Below, one piece after another: positions 26,350 through 34,900 of a stretch of 64,000 bases of DNA (position 1 is its first letter; each line of letters begins with the position of its first letter). The stretch covers positions 1-64,000 of the forward strand of contig NZ_KV823255.1 of NCBI RefSeq assembly GCF_001815905.1. The letters are read 5' to 3'. The stretch is from Brevibacterium sp. HMSC07C04. Lineage in GTDB: Bacteria; Actinomycetota; Actinomycetes; Actinomycetales; Brevibacteriaceae. A program made the translations under genes and the position numbers. A model generated the notes under the pieces. The model was not told the origin of the DNA and ran no database searches. It was given only the letters and a program-made list of their open reading frames with translations.

Positions 26350-27139
26350 AGGGAGAGTTGTCGTCGTGACCGGCGCCTCGGGAGGGATCGGGCAGGCGAT
26401 TTGCAGCCGGCTCGTCGCGGAGGGCTACGCCATCATCGCGCAGTATCACCGCGGCGAAGAGAAGGCCAAACACCTCCGAGACCGGGTGAACGACGCGGGT
26501 GGACATCTCTCGCTCGTCCGGGCTGACCTCCGCGAGCAGGACGCGGTCGACCGCATCGCTGCGGAGGCTGCTCGTGCCGAAGAGGACGGTCTGGTGCTCC
26601 ACGGACTCGTCAACAACGCGGCGAAGCTGCTCAGCCCCTCGTTCTTGGACACGACTCCCAAGGATTTCGACGAGTACTTCGCCATCAATGTGAAAGCGCC
26701 GCTGTTCCTATCCCAGGCGCTTATGCCGCGAATCCGCACGGGAGGGGCCATCGTGAACGTCTCCTCAGCGAGTGCTCATTTTTCTAGCTCGGGGGATCTG
26801 GTCTACGCGATGAGCAAGGCTGCCCTGGAGTCGTTGACGGTTAATATGGCCGAAGCTATCGCGCCCTCGGGTGTACGTGTCAACTACGTAATCCCCGGGT
26901 TCACGAACAACGGGCATCGAGCCTTCGGCGACGAGCGCGTTCGAGAGTACATGTCGTCCTTCTCAGTTCTTGGAAACGTGTCGCAGCCAGCGGATGTCGC
27001 CGCCGGAGTGCATTTCCTCCTCTCGGATGAGTCCTCTCGCACCACCGGTACTGGGCTGGACGTAAGTGGTGGCAGCACTCTAGGCGCGCGGGGAAGGCGT
27101 GAAAACTCGGTGTCTGCATTACTCGACCGTGAGGCTTGA
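26339..27139 (+). CDS. SDR family oxidoreductase, probable butanolide-pathway reductase
   Basis: A 266-aa classical short-chain dehydrogenase: cofactor loop VVVTGASGGIGQAI, NNAA motif, catalytic Ser in IVNVSSASAH and YAMSK (YxxxK). It resembles FabG-type reductases. Its ATG overlaps the end of the AfsA-like gene and is preceded by GGAGGGAG. In Streptomyces, an SDR (BprA or ScbC type) next to afsA reduces the butenolide or the 6-keto group; the same role is proposed here from context. The IS insertion upstream probably has a polar effect on this gene. Confidence 0.82.
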   Translation: MSTEGRVVVVTGASGGIGQAICSRLVAEGYAIIAQYHRGEEKAKHLRDRVNDAGGHLSLVRADLREQDAVDRIAAEAARAEEDGLVLHGLVNNAAKLLSPSFLDTTPKDFDEYFAINVKAPLFLSQALMPRIRTGGAIVNVSSASAHFSSSGDLVYAMSKAALESLTVNMAEAIAPSGVRVNYVIPGFTNNGHRAFGDERVREYMSSFSVLGNVSQPADVAAGVHFLLSDESSRTTGTGLDVSGGSTLGARGRRENSVSALLDREA

Positions 27140-27613
27140 CACGCGGACGATGTCGACATTGAGCCGATTCTCGCGAGCAGGGCGAGTGGGCGGCTAGATC
27201 CTGACATCATGTGAGGTGTTAGCCCGGATCAATCACAAGTTACCAAATGTGGCTAATCCCACTTGCGCCCCGTCTACTGTGACGTGCGCGTCGGCAAGCG
27301 CGAGGCAACCAGGCGGTGTCCTCGAGCCCTGTGCCCTCAGTCACGGGCTTTTCGACCGCGACCCGCGCGGCGCGTGATCTTGTGCGAGCATCGAGTCGAG
27401 AACCGTGTCGCTGATCTTGTCGAGGGCCCTTCAGTAACTGCCTCGGGAGTGAGCTGGTGGTAGCTTGCTCTCTTTTCCTTCAGATTTTTGTCGACTGCCC
27501 GGTCGATTCATCGGCTGCAGTGAGGTTTGATAGTTCTAAAATAGAGTGTTGATCCTTGCGCGGGTGATGGTGGATCGCATATGTGTAGAACATAGCGAAT
27601 ACGTGGGCAGACT
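27140..27613. other. Intergenic region between SDR and PPTase genes
   Basis: No gene can be supported. The stretch separates the plus-strand signalling genes from the minus-strand siderophore operon, whose last gene ends at 27614. Base composition falls from left to right, and runs such as TTCTAAAATAGAG are AT-rich for this window. I see no convincing paired terminator. Confidence 0.4.
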
Positions 27614-28312
27614 TCACCTTTCTTCCAGTCCATCGCTTGCCACCACAAGAGCCGCCGTTAGGAGATGTCGACGGCAGACTGTCCAGCGTCCTCGTATGCA
27701 ACTCAAGTCGATGCCGTTAAATGCGGGAGCTGGAATACGTAGGTGTCCTGCGAATGTACTAGCCTCGATTGATACTTCGCATTGGGTGAAATCGAGCCAT
27801 GACTCTGTCAGCGGAAACCAGGTCTTAAAGATGCTCTCCTTTATGCTGAAAAGGAGGCGGTCCCAGGCAACATACGGCTCGGACGATACGAGGTAACGGA
27901 TTGCTTGTGCCTCGTTTTCGGACATTATCAAATCCGCCACCTCCACGGGGAGCGGCTCGTTGATCTCGGCGTCAATTCCAACCGCAGCCATGTCGGCTTT
28001 TGATGCAACTGCGGCGGCTCTGTATCCATCGCAGTGCGTCATGCTGCCGACAATCCCATCTGGCCAAATTGGTTCGCGCCGCCGGCCGGACAAGATGGGA
28101 ACAGGAGGGTATCCGAGCTGTCCTAGGGCTTGGCGGGCGCAGAAACGTACGGTTGCGAATTCCCGGCGTCGCGACCGGACTGCATCTACCGCCTGTGCCT
28201 TCTCCTCGATAAAGAGCTCCGATTCGCTCACATCCTCGTCGGTCTCTTCGACAGCGATGGCAACAGGGAGAATTGCGCGAAAACTGTCAGGACTGTGTAG
28301 AGTCTCATGCAT
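27614..28312 (-). CDS. Sfp/EntD-type phosphopantetheinyl transferase
   Basis: A 232-aa enzyme that loads the 4'-phosphopantetheine arm onto the ArCP and PCP domains of the NRPSs. The two magnesium/CoA motifs are visible: VGIDAEIN (GIDxE) and FSIKESIFKTW (FSxKESxxK). It is last in the minus-strand operon, 45 bp after the aryl-AMP ligase. Its codon use is noticeably AT-richer than the neighbouring NRPS genes, and no strong ribosome binding site precedes the ATG, so it may have a separate origin. Confidence 0.9.
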   Translation of the reverse strand: MHETLHSPDSFRAILPVAIAVEETDEDVSESELFIEEKAQAVDAVRSRRREFATVRFCARQALGQLGYPPVPILSGRRREPIWPDGIVGSMTHCDGYRAAAVASKADMAAVGIDAEINEPLPVEVADLIMSENEAQAIRYLVSSEPYVAWDRLLFSIKESIFKTWFPLTESWLDFTQCEVSIEASTFAGHLRIPAPAFNGIDLSCIRGRWTVCRRHLLTAALVVASDGLEER

Positions 28313-28357
28313 ACGAAATCCGCGTATTTTCTATTTGGATATTGTTGAGCCCTCGTT

Positions 28358-29992
28358 CTATTCCTTCTTCAGGCCGAGGTTCTGGCGGATGGCGTTGGCA
28401 TCAATTTTGCCGATGGTCGTGAGTGGAAGTGCGGGCATACATTCGACGACGTCAGGGAGCTTGTGCGCGGCGATCCCTTCGGCAAGCAAGAATTCCCGCA
28501 GTTGCTTAAGGGTCGGCGGGGTGCCTGAGGGGACAATGACCGCGCAGATCCGCTGATCCACACCGTCACCTGCGATCCCGACCACTGCACAGTCGCTGAT
28601 AGCGGGGTGTTCTCGTAGGATGTCGGTGATGTCATCGGTGGCAATAGACTCCCCGCCCTTGCTGATTGTTTCGTTGACTCGACCCGAGACGACCAAGTTT
28701 CCGTCGCTCAAGCGTCGAACACGGTCGCCAGAACGATAGAAGCCCTCGCTCGAAAAGGCTCGTTGGTTGATCTCATCCTCGGCGACGTATCCGCGGATGG
28801 TGTAGGGACCTCGGGCCCAGAGTTCGCCGTCCTCACCGGAAGGCACGTCTTTCCCATTTTCGTCGACTATCCGGATTTCATCCAGGGAGGACAGAGGCCG
28901 TCCTTGGGTGTTATCGGTGATGTCGTCGGGGTCATCAAGGTGGGTAAAGTTGAGCAGTCCTTCGGCCATGCCGTAGACCTGTTGCACAGTCACCTGCCAG
29001 TCAGTTCGAACTCGACGGGCAAGGCTGGCGGGCAGCCGTGAGCCGCCGGCCTGCAACAGTTCCATGCTGGACAGATCGGGGTGCTCCCATTCGGCGGCGT
29101 CGAGCCAGACTTGCACGAGCGAGGGGACGAGTGCGGTATGCGTGACCCGGTGCTGCGCGATGAGGGTAAAGCACTCGTCTGGTGCGGGCGATGGCGCCAG
29201 AACCACGGTGCCACCGGACGCCCATGTACCGAGAATTCCGGGACATGCGAGTACGAAGTTGTGCGCTGTAGGAAGAGCGGCAAGATAGACGGTGTGGGAA
29301 TCGAAGCAACAGAGCTCGGCGGAAGCGCGGGCGTTGAAGGCGTAGTCGTTGTGGGTGCGCGGAATGAGCTTCGGTACGCCGGTAGTGCCTCCGGACAGGA
29401 GCAGAAGCGCGATGTCGCCCGGGTCCGCACTCTCATCGCTTGGCACACTCGCAGGGTCCGCGTCGACGCGTGCCAACGATAGGTGGGGTCCCGGATTTCC
29501 GTCGACGAAGACCTGTCGAAGTTGAGGAGCTGCTGACTGTACTTCGGCAGCGAGATCCCGGTAGTCGAAGCCCCGCTCACGATCGACCGTCACGTAGGCA
29601 ACGGCTCCAGAACGTCTCGCGAGGGCGGTGATTTCCCTGTGTCGATGCGCCGGCATAGTGAGGATCGGCACGGCACCGACACGGATGAGTGACAGCAATA
29701 CGATCGGGAACTCGATACGATTGGGCACCTGCACCAGTACCCGGTCACCCGGACGGATACCTTGACCAGACCACCCTGCCGCCCGGCGGGCAACTCTGTC
29801 GGCGAGTTGCGTGTATGTGAGCTTCTCCACGCCTGCTATCACGGCAATCGCATCAGGGCTCCTGAGACACCAGTCGTTGAATTCCTCGGTGAGAAGTCGG
29901 TCTGCCCACGCTCCAGCTCGTCGGTAGGTCAGGGCGGCGTCGTTCGGCCACGTGGTCAGGCCGGATGGTCGGATAGGTGGTGTGAGGGTCAT
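28358..29992 (-). CDS. Aryl-AMP ligase (salicylate-AMP ligase, EntE/MbtA/PchD type)
   Basis: A 544-aa stand-alone adenylation enzyme that activates an aryl acid and loads it on the N-terminal ArCP of the large NRPS. Motifs: LLLLSGGTTGVPKLIPRTHNDY (core A3, here LLLLSGGTTGVPK), LPTAHNF with the Asn that marks aryl-acid ligases, YGMAEG, RSGDRVR and the catalytic Lys in LTTIGKIDANAI. A salicylate synthase at 58785 makes salicylate the likely substrate. 2,3-Dihydroxybenzoate is less likely because no entA/entB homologue is present. Confidence 0.9.
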   Translation of the reverse strand: MTLTPPIRPSGLTTWPNDAALTYRRAGAWADRLLTEEFNDWCLRSPDAIAVIAGVEKLTYTQLADRVARRAAGWSGQGIRPGDRVLVQVPNRIEFPIVLLSLIRVGAVPILTMPAHRHREITALARRSGAVAYVTVDRERGFDYRDLAAEVQSAAPQLRQVFVDGNPGPHLSLARVDADPASVPSDESADPGDIALLLLSGGTTGVPKLIPRTHNDYAFNARASAELCCFDSHTVYLAALPTAHNFVLACPGILGTWASGGTVVLAPSPAPDECFTLIAQHRVTHTALVPSLVQVWLDAAEWEHPDLSSMELLQAGGSRLPASLARRVRTDWQVTVQQVYGMAEGLLNFTHLDDPDDITDNTQGRPLSSLDEIRIVDENGKDVPSGEDGELWARGPYTIRGYVAEDEINQRAFSSEGFYRSGDRVRRLSDGNLVVSGRVNETISKGGESIATDDITDILREHPAISDCAVVGIAGDGVDQRICAVIVPSGTPPTLKQLREFLLAEGIAAHKLPDVVECMPALPLTTIGKIDANAIRQNLGLKKE

Positions 29993-30032
29993 ATGGAGGC
30001 TCCTGGTCTCGAACAGTGGGTTGCAGGCGCAA

Positions 30033-30845
30033 TTACGGGGTGGACGGCCAGTTGGTGAGCTCGGGTGCTAACGCACTGGTGACTTCGCTGACGGCCGTTC
30101 GAGGATCCTCGGCGAGATAGAAGTGCCCGCCGCGCAGCACCCGGATCTCGAACAAGCCACGGGTGACGGCCGCCCATTGTCGTCCGTCGGCCGGGCTGGC
30201 TTCTGAGTCACGATCGCCGACGATTGCGGTAACCGGCGTCTCAATCATGGGAATGCATGCCTCGCTCGGAGCGGTGCCCGGTTCAAGCGCGCTGGGCTGG
30301 TAGGTCTCCGCGAGTTGGTAATCGGCCCGGATCGTGGGGAGTAGCAGCGAGCGGATCTCGGGATCGTCCAGGACTGGCGAAGCGGTCCCACCGAGCCGAC
30401 GCAGATCTGCGACGAGCTGGTCATCGCTGGCCAAGTGCAGGGTGCTTGCCCTCCGGATGTGCGGTGCGTGCCGGGCAGACACGATCAGACGGTCAGGCTG
30501 GAGGTCTTGGTTCTCCAAGAGTCGGGTGACTTCGAAGGCAATGGCTGCTCCGAGGCTATGCCCGAAGAGTGCCCACTGTGGTCTAGGGCGCTCTCGAAGT
30601 TCACTGGCAACGGCGGCCGCGACCTCGTCAGCGAGTGCTGACACGGTCCCTGGCACAGGCTCGGATATCCGGTCCTCGCGGCCGGGATACTGGACGCCGA
30701 GGAGTTCGACCCGTTCGGGTGTGACAGGTATCCACCGTCGGAAATAGCTTGACGCTCCACCGGCGTGGGGTAGGCAGATCACGGTCAGGTCAGGTGTACG
30801 GGGGCTCGTCAGCGGACGTAACCAAGTGTCGTGAGCTCGAGTCAA
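30033..30845 (-). CDS. Type II thioesterase
   Basis: A 270-aa alpha/beta hydrolase of the GrsT/YbtT type that removes wrong acyl groups from carrier proteins. The nucleophile motif is FGHSLGAAIAFE, an oxyanion segment is PHAGGASSYF and the final His is in RGGHFYLAED. A TTG start at 30845 is indicated because TTGA overlaps the stop of the preceding reductase and GGAAGGAG lies just before it. Confidence 0.88.
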   Translation of the reverse strand: MTRAHDTWLRPLTSPRTPDLTVICLPHAGGASSYFRRWIPVTPERVELLGVQYPGREDRISEPVPGTVSALADEVAAAVASELRERPRPQWALFGHSLGAAIAFEVTRLLENQDLQPDRLIVSARHAPHIRRASTLHLASDDQLVADLRRLGGTASPVLDDPEIRSLLLPTIRADYQLAETYQPSALEPGTAPSEACIPMIETPVTAIVGDRDSEASPADGRQWAAVTRGLFEIRVLRGGHFYLAEDPRTAVSEVTSALAPELTNWPSTP

Positions 30846-31951
30846 AGCTCTCCTTCCTCCTCATGCGTGGAAGTCTGGGCCTGGGTGGGATCAATGAGTT
30901 CAAGGCTAGGACCGATCTCGATCACCGAGACACCCTGTAGGCCGTGGAGGGAGGTGATGATCGCGGATGGGTCGAGGATCTCTTCGGCCCTGTAGACGCC
31001 ATTTGGGATCTGATCGGAGTGGACGAGCGCTGCCACGGTGGAAGTGACGAACGCGGTCACCTGGTACCCGTCTTCGCAGCTGAGGACGACGGTGCGGACG
31101 TCGCCGGCATCGGTGGCGGCTTGCATTACGATTCTGTGATACGGAGCCTGGCCCTGCATGTCGTGTGCGACGGCGCTTCGCAGTTGGGCGACGGCGTCGT
31201 CGAGGCCGGTATCAGGTATGGGTCCGAGCGTGGCGATGACCTGTTCGGCCTGACCGGCTGGGAAGATGTTGAACCATCGTGCCTTCGGCACCTTGTGCCG
31301 GTGACAGATTCGCTCGAGTTCAGCTGGCAGATACGGAAATGCCGATACGCTGCCGGGGAAGAACGGCAGATTGATTTGTCGGGTTGGGCGTAGAGCCGCG
31401 GTCCGGCGTTGATGATTGGACCAGTCGGCGAGCGGCTGGCCTATTCCCGCTTCCTCGCTGAGGAGGAAGTCTGCAGCGGCGGCATCGGACAAGGGTGCGA
31501 TGCCGCCAGCGAGGCAGGAAAGGCGATGGATGGGCTCGTCGAATCGGGTGACGAGCCAGGACGGAATCATAGCGCTGACGCCGGGCAAGAGCCCGGCAGA
31601 GACGACCGCTGCCCTCTGTGGGCCGGGGGGCCGTTGGAGACGTGTGTAGACGGGGTCGTCGCCTGCGGGATCGACGTAGTGAGCTCCATTGCTGAGGGCA
31701 GCGCGAGCGACGGTGTCGAGGATCCTGTAGGACGGGCCAGCACAGTTGACAACGACCGAACATCTCCGACAGAAGGCGTCGAGGGAGACCGAATCGGTGA
31801 TGTCTACGTGTGCGACCTCGATGTCGGCATGCGTTGGATGGTTGATTGCTGACCTCCGACGGGCGCTGAGCAGGACCGGGAGACCGGCTGAGTGGAGTCG
31901 CTCCGCAACAGCTGCGCCGACCATCCCAGTTGTGCCAATGACGCCGATCAT
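30842..31951 (-). CDS. Saccharopine dehydrogenase-like reductase
   Basis: A 369-aa NAD(P)-binding protein with MIGVIGTTGMVGAAVAERL at the N-terminus (GxxGxxG) and VVNCAGPS, as in the saccharopine dehydrogenase NADP-binding family. It sits where pyochelin and yersiniabactin loci carry the thiazolinyl imide reductase (PchG/Irp3), but it does not look like that Gfo/Idh-type family. It may reduce a thiazoline to a thiazolidine on the second NRPS, whose embedded methyltransferase would then methylate the ring nitrogen, as PchG and PchF do. The protein ends EEEGEL, and the codons for this tail form the ribosome binding site of the next gene. Confidence 0.72.
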   Translation of the reverse strand: MIGVIGTTGMVGAAVAERLHSAGLPVLLSARRRSAINHPTHADIEVAHVDITDSVSLDAFCRRCSVVVNCAGPSYRILDTVARAALSNGAHYVDPAGDDPVYTRLQRPPGPQRAAVVSAGLLPGVSAMIPSWLVTRFDEPIHRLSCLAGGIAPLSDAAAADFLLSEEAGIGQPLADWSNHQRRTAALRPTRQINLPFFPGSVSAFPYLPAELERICHRHKVPKARWFNIFPAGQAEQVIATLGPIPDTGLDDAVAQLRSAVAHDMQGQAPYHRIVMQAATDAGDVRTVVLSCEDGYQVTAFVTSTVAALVHSDQIPNGVYRAEEILDPSAIITSLHGLQGVSVIEIGPSLELIDPTQAQTSTHEEEGEL

Positions 31952-34900
31952 GGTTCGCCCTGCTGATCTCGGTGCTCGATCCATGCCGCCACCGTGTCGA
32001 CATGGGGCTCGTGCAAGCATGAGAAGTGGTCGCCGGGGATGTCATGGATGGTCAATGACGCGCCGCACAGTTCTCGCCAGAAGGCTGTGGGCTCGTCCAC
32101 GACACCAGGGAGGAAAGGCACGTCGGAGGCATGGCTCAGGAACTCCACTGGCCCGTCGTAAGGATCCGGGCGCCATTGAACGACACCGGTGATGCTATGG
32201 GTGAACACGGTGAGTCCTTGTTCCAACTGCTCGGCTGTGTCTCCGGTCTGTGCGGCCAGTGCCGAGATGCGCTCAGCGCGGGCAGCGGCGAGATAAGATC
32301 CGAGCACTGTGTCGAGGCTGCCCTTGGGCACGAGTCCATGCCGGTCGAGCGCCGCCCGTACTTCGTGGCCGACAGCACCAGGATCGGCGGGCAGGCCCAC
32401 GGAGGTCGGGTCAACGCCGCGTAGACGGGCATACCCGTACTCGACCAGCCCGGGTTCTTCGACCAAGTAGGGAACACGGTGACTGTCGATCACGGTGAGG
32501 CGTTGGACATGTGTCCCGCGATGGCGGAGCTCGCGCGCCAGTTCCAGTGCGGTCATGCCACCCATGCAATAGCCGATGAGTTCGACCGGAGGACCTCCCG
32601 CCAGTAGTTCTGCGTATTCGCGCGCGAGCCCGGTCACGAGCGTCTCGGTTGAACGCGCGAGGTAGTCATCGAGCCGTGGCGGGGCCAGGCCGAGTAGTGG
32701 AGCATCGGAATCGAGTGAAGCGATCAGGGACCGGTACGGCAGCAGGGTCGCGCTTCCGTCATGGACCAGCACCCGTCGACGATCCGACGTGGCGGATGCG
32801 CCATGCAATACACGCAGGGTCTGGGGGGAATCAGCACGGCGCAGCTGAGCGGCGAGGTCCATGATCGTCGGCCGTGACATCAGCTCCGGGATCAGTGCCT
32901 CCCACGTGATGCCTGAGGCCTCCGGGACCGAGGTCCGCAACTGTTCGGCGAGCCGGGCGATCAGCAGCGAGTCACCGCCGAGGGCGAAGAAGTCGTCATT
33001 TCGGCCCACGGTCTCGAGCCCCAGCAACTCCGCCCAGATGGTGGCCAGACGCCGCTCGAGGTCGTCACGCGGTGCAACGCTGGCTCCTATGGCGGCAGGC
33101 TGCGAGCGTGGCACACGTGCAGCGAGAGCAGTTCGATCGACCTTCCCGTTCACCGTGAGTGGAAGTGCATCTACCGGGATCAAGCGTGAGGGCACCATCG
33201 GTTCGGGCAACCGTTCGGAGAGCCACTCGGCGAGGCCATGATCCTGGATGCCGTCGACGTCGGAGCCGAACCGCACGCAGAATGCGGCCTGCCCGAACTC
33301 TTCCATGACCCGATCATCGGGGAGGCAGACCTCAATGGCCCCGCCTGCCCGGCGCAGAACATCTAGCCATTCATCGCGAGTCAGGAAGATGCGATCCTGC
33401 CCGTGTCGCGCATCGGCGAAGTCCGGGCGCGTGGTGTCATCAAAGGTCATCAAGAACTCCATCGACATCATCACCGATGTGTTCTCACGCACGGTTTCGA
33501 TGAACACGAGTCGCCCTCCAGGAGCGAGGAGTGCACGAAGCCGGTCGATGACCACATCGGCCGACGTGGCGTTGTGCAGGACGTTCGCGCACAGGATCAC
33601 GTCGTATCCGCCCGGTTCGACATCCTGTCCGGCGAGGTCGGCATTGATGTCGAAAAGCCCGTATCGCATTCCCGGAATGTTGGAGAACTGCCGCTGCGCG
33701 TCGGTGAGGAAGAACCGCGACAGATCAGTGAACAAGTAGTCGATTCGTGTGCCGGCGAGTGCCGTGACGACGTCAGCGGTCGTCCCTCCGACGCCAGCAC
33801 CGACTTCGAGTACACGCAGAGTTCCCGTGTGCTGGTCGGCAAGTGTTCTCATCACGGCGGTTACGGCCTGATTGACGTATCTGCTGATGATGTTGTCCTT
33901 GTACGCCGCCTCGGCCGTTCCTATGTCGCCGTGCGGGAACAGCAGAGAGAGGGCAGAGTCCTCGCCGCGCACCAGATCGGCTAGCCTCTGTGCACACGAA
34001 CGCAAGAACGTGATGAGCTCGGCACCATCGTCCAAGCCTTGATGCGCCTGCTCCACTGAGTCCCACGCATCCTGGACATCCTGGCCTGTCACAGGGGTCA
34101 ATTTGGTCCAGTCGCCCTCGGGCGTGCGGGTGACGAGGCCATCGGCAGCGAGTGCCCGTAGCCAACGCCTCACCACCCGTCGGTTGGCAGGGGTAGCTCC
34201 GGACTGCGTGAGCAGCCCTTCCGTGCTGTACGCGGCCACCGGATCGGAGAACAGGCCGAGTTCACGAAGGGCGCAGGCCATGGACAGTCGAGCTGCCCGG
34301 TCCATCTGGTCCGCGAACTCTGCCAGCCGATCCGGGTCGGTTCCGGTCAGGATGCCAGCAGCGGCGTTCTTCGCGTCGGCTCCGAGCTGTTGATCGGGTA
34401 CAGCAATTTCGCGCAGGTGGTCGCGAGTGTAGAATCCGACCAGCCGACGTTCCAGTGAGCGGTCGCCGTCGACGATGACCGCAGCGGCAGTGACCGGTGG
34501 GAAGGCTTGCATCGCCGTCTCCACTTCGGCCAGTTCGATCCGGTGTCCTCGAATCTTGACCTGTTGATCTTCGCGGCCGAGGAACTCGATGATCCCGCCG
34601 GGTAGATACCGTCCGATATCGCCGGTGCGGTACATGCGAGTCCCGGACAGCGGATCGGTGACAAACCGGGCAGCGGTCAGGTCGGGGTCACGGAAATAGC
34701 CGGTGGCAAGGGCGTCCCCGCCGATCCACAACTCACCGGGTACCCAATCGGGCTGATCATGGCCGTGTTCGTCACGGACGGCGAAGCTGTGGGCCAGCAG
34801 CGGCACTCCGTACGGAATACTGCGCCAGTGCGGCGGAACCTCGGCTATGGGATGGAATATCGACCAGATGGATGCCTCGGTTGCCCCGCCCAGGCTCACC

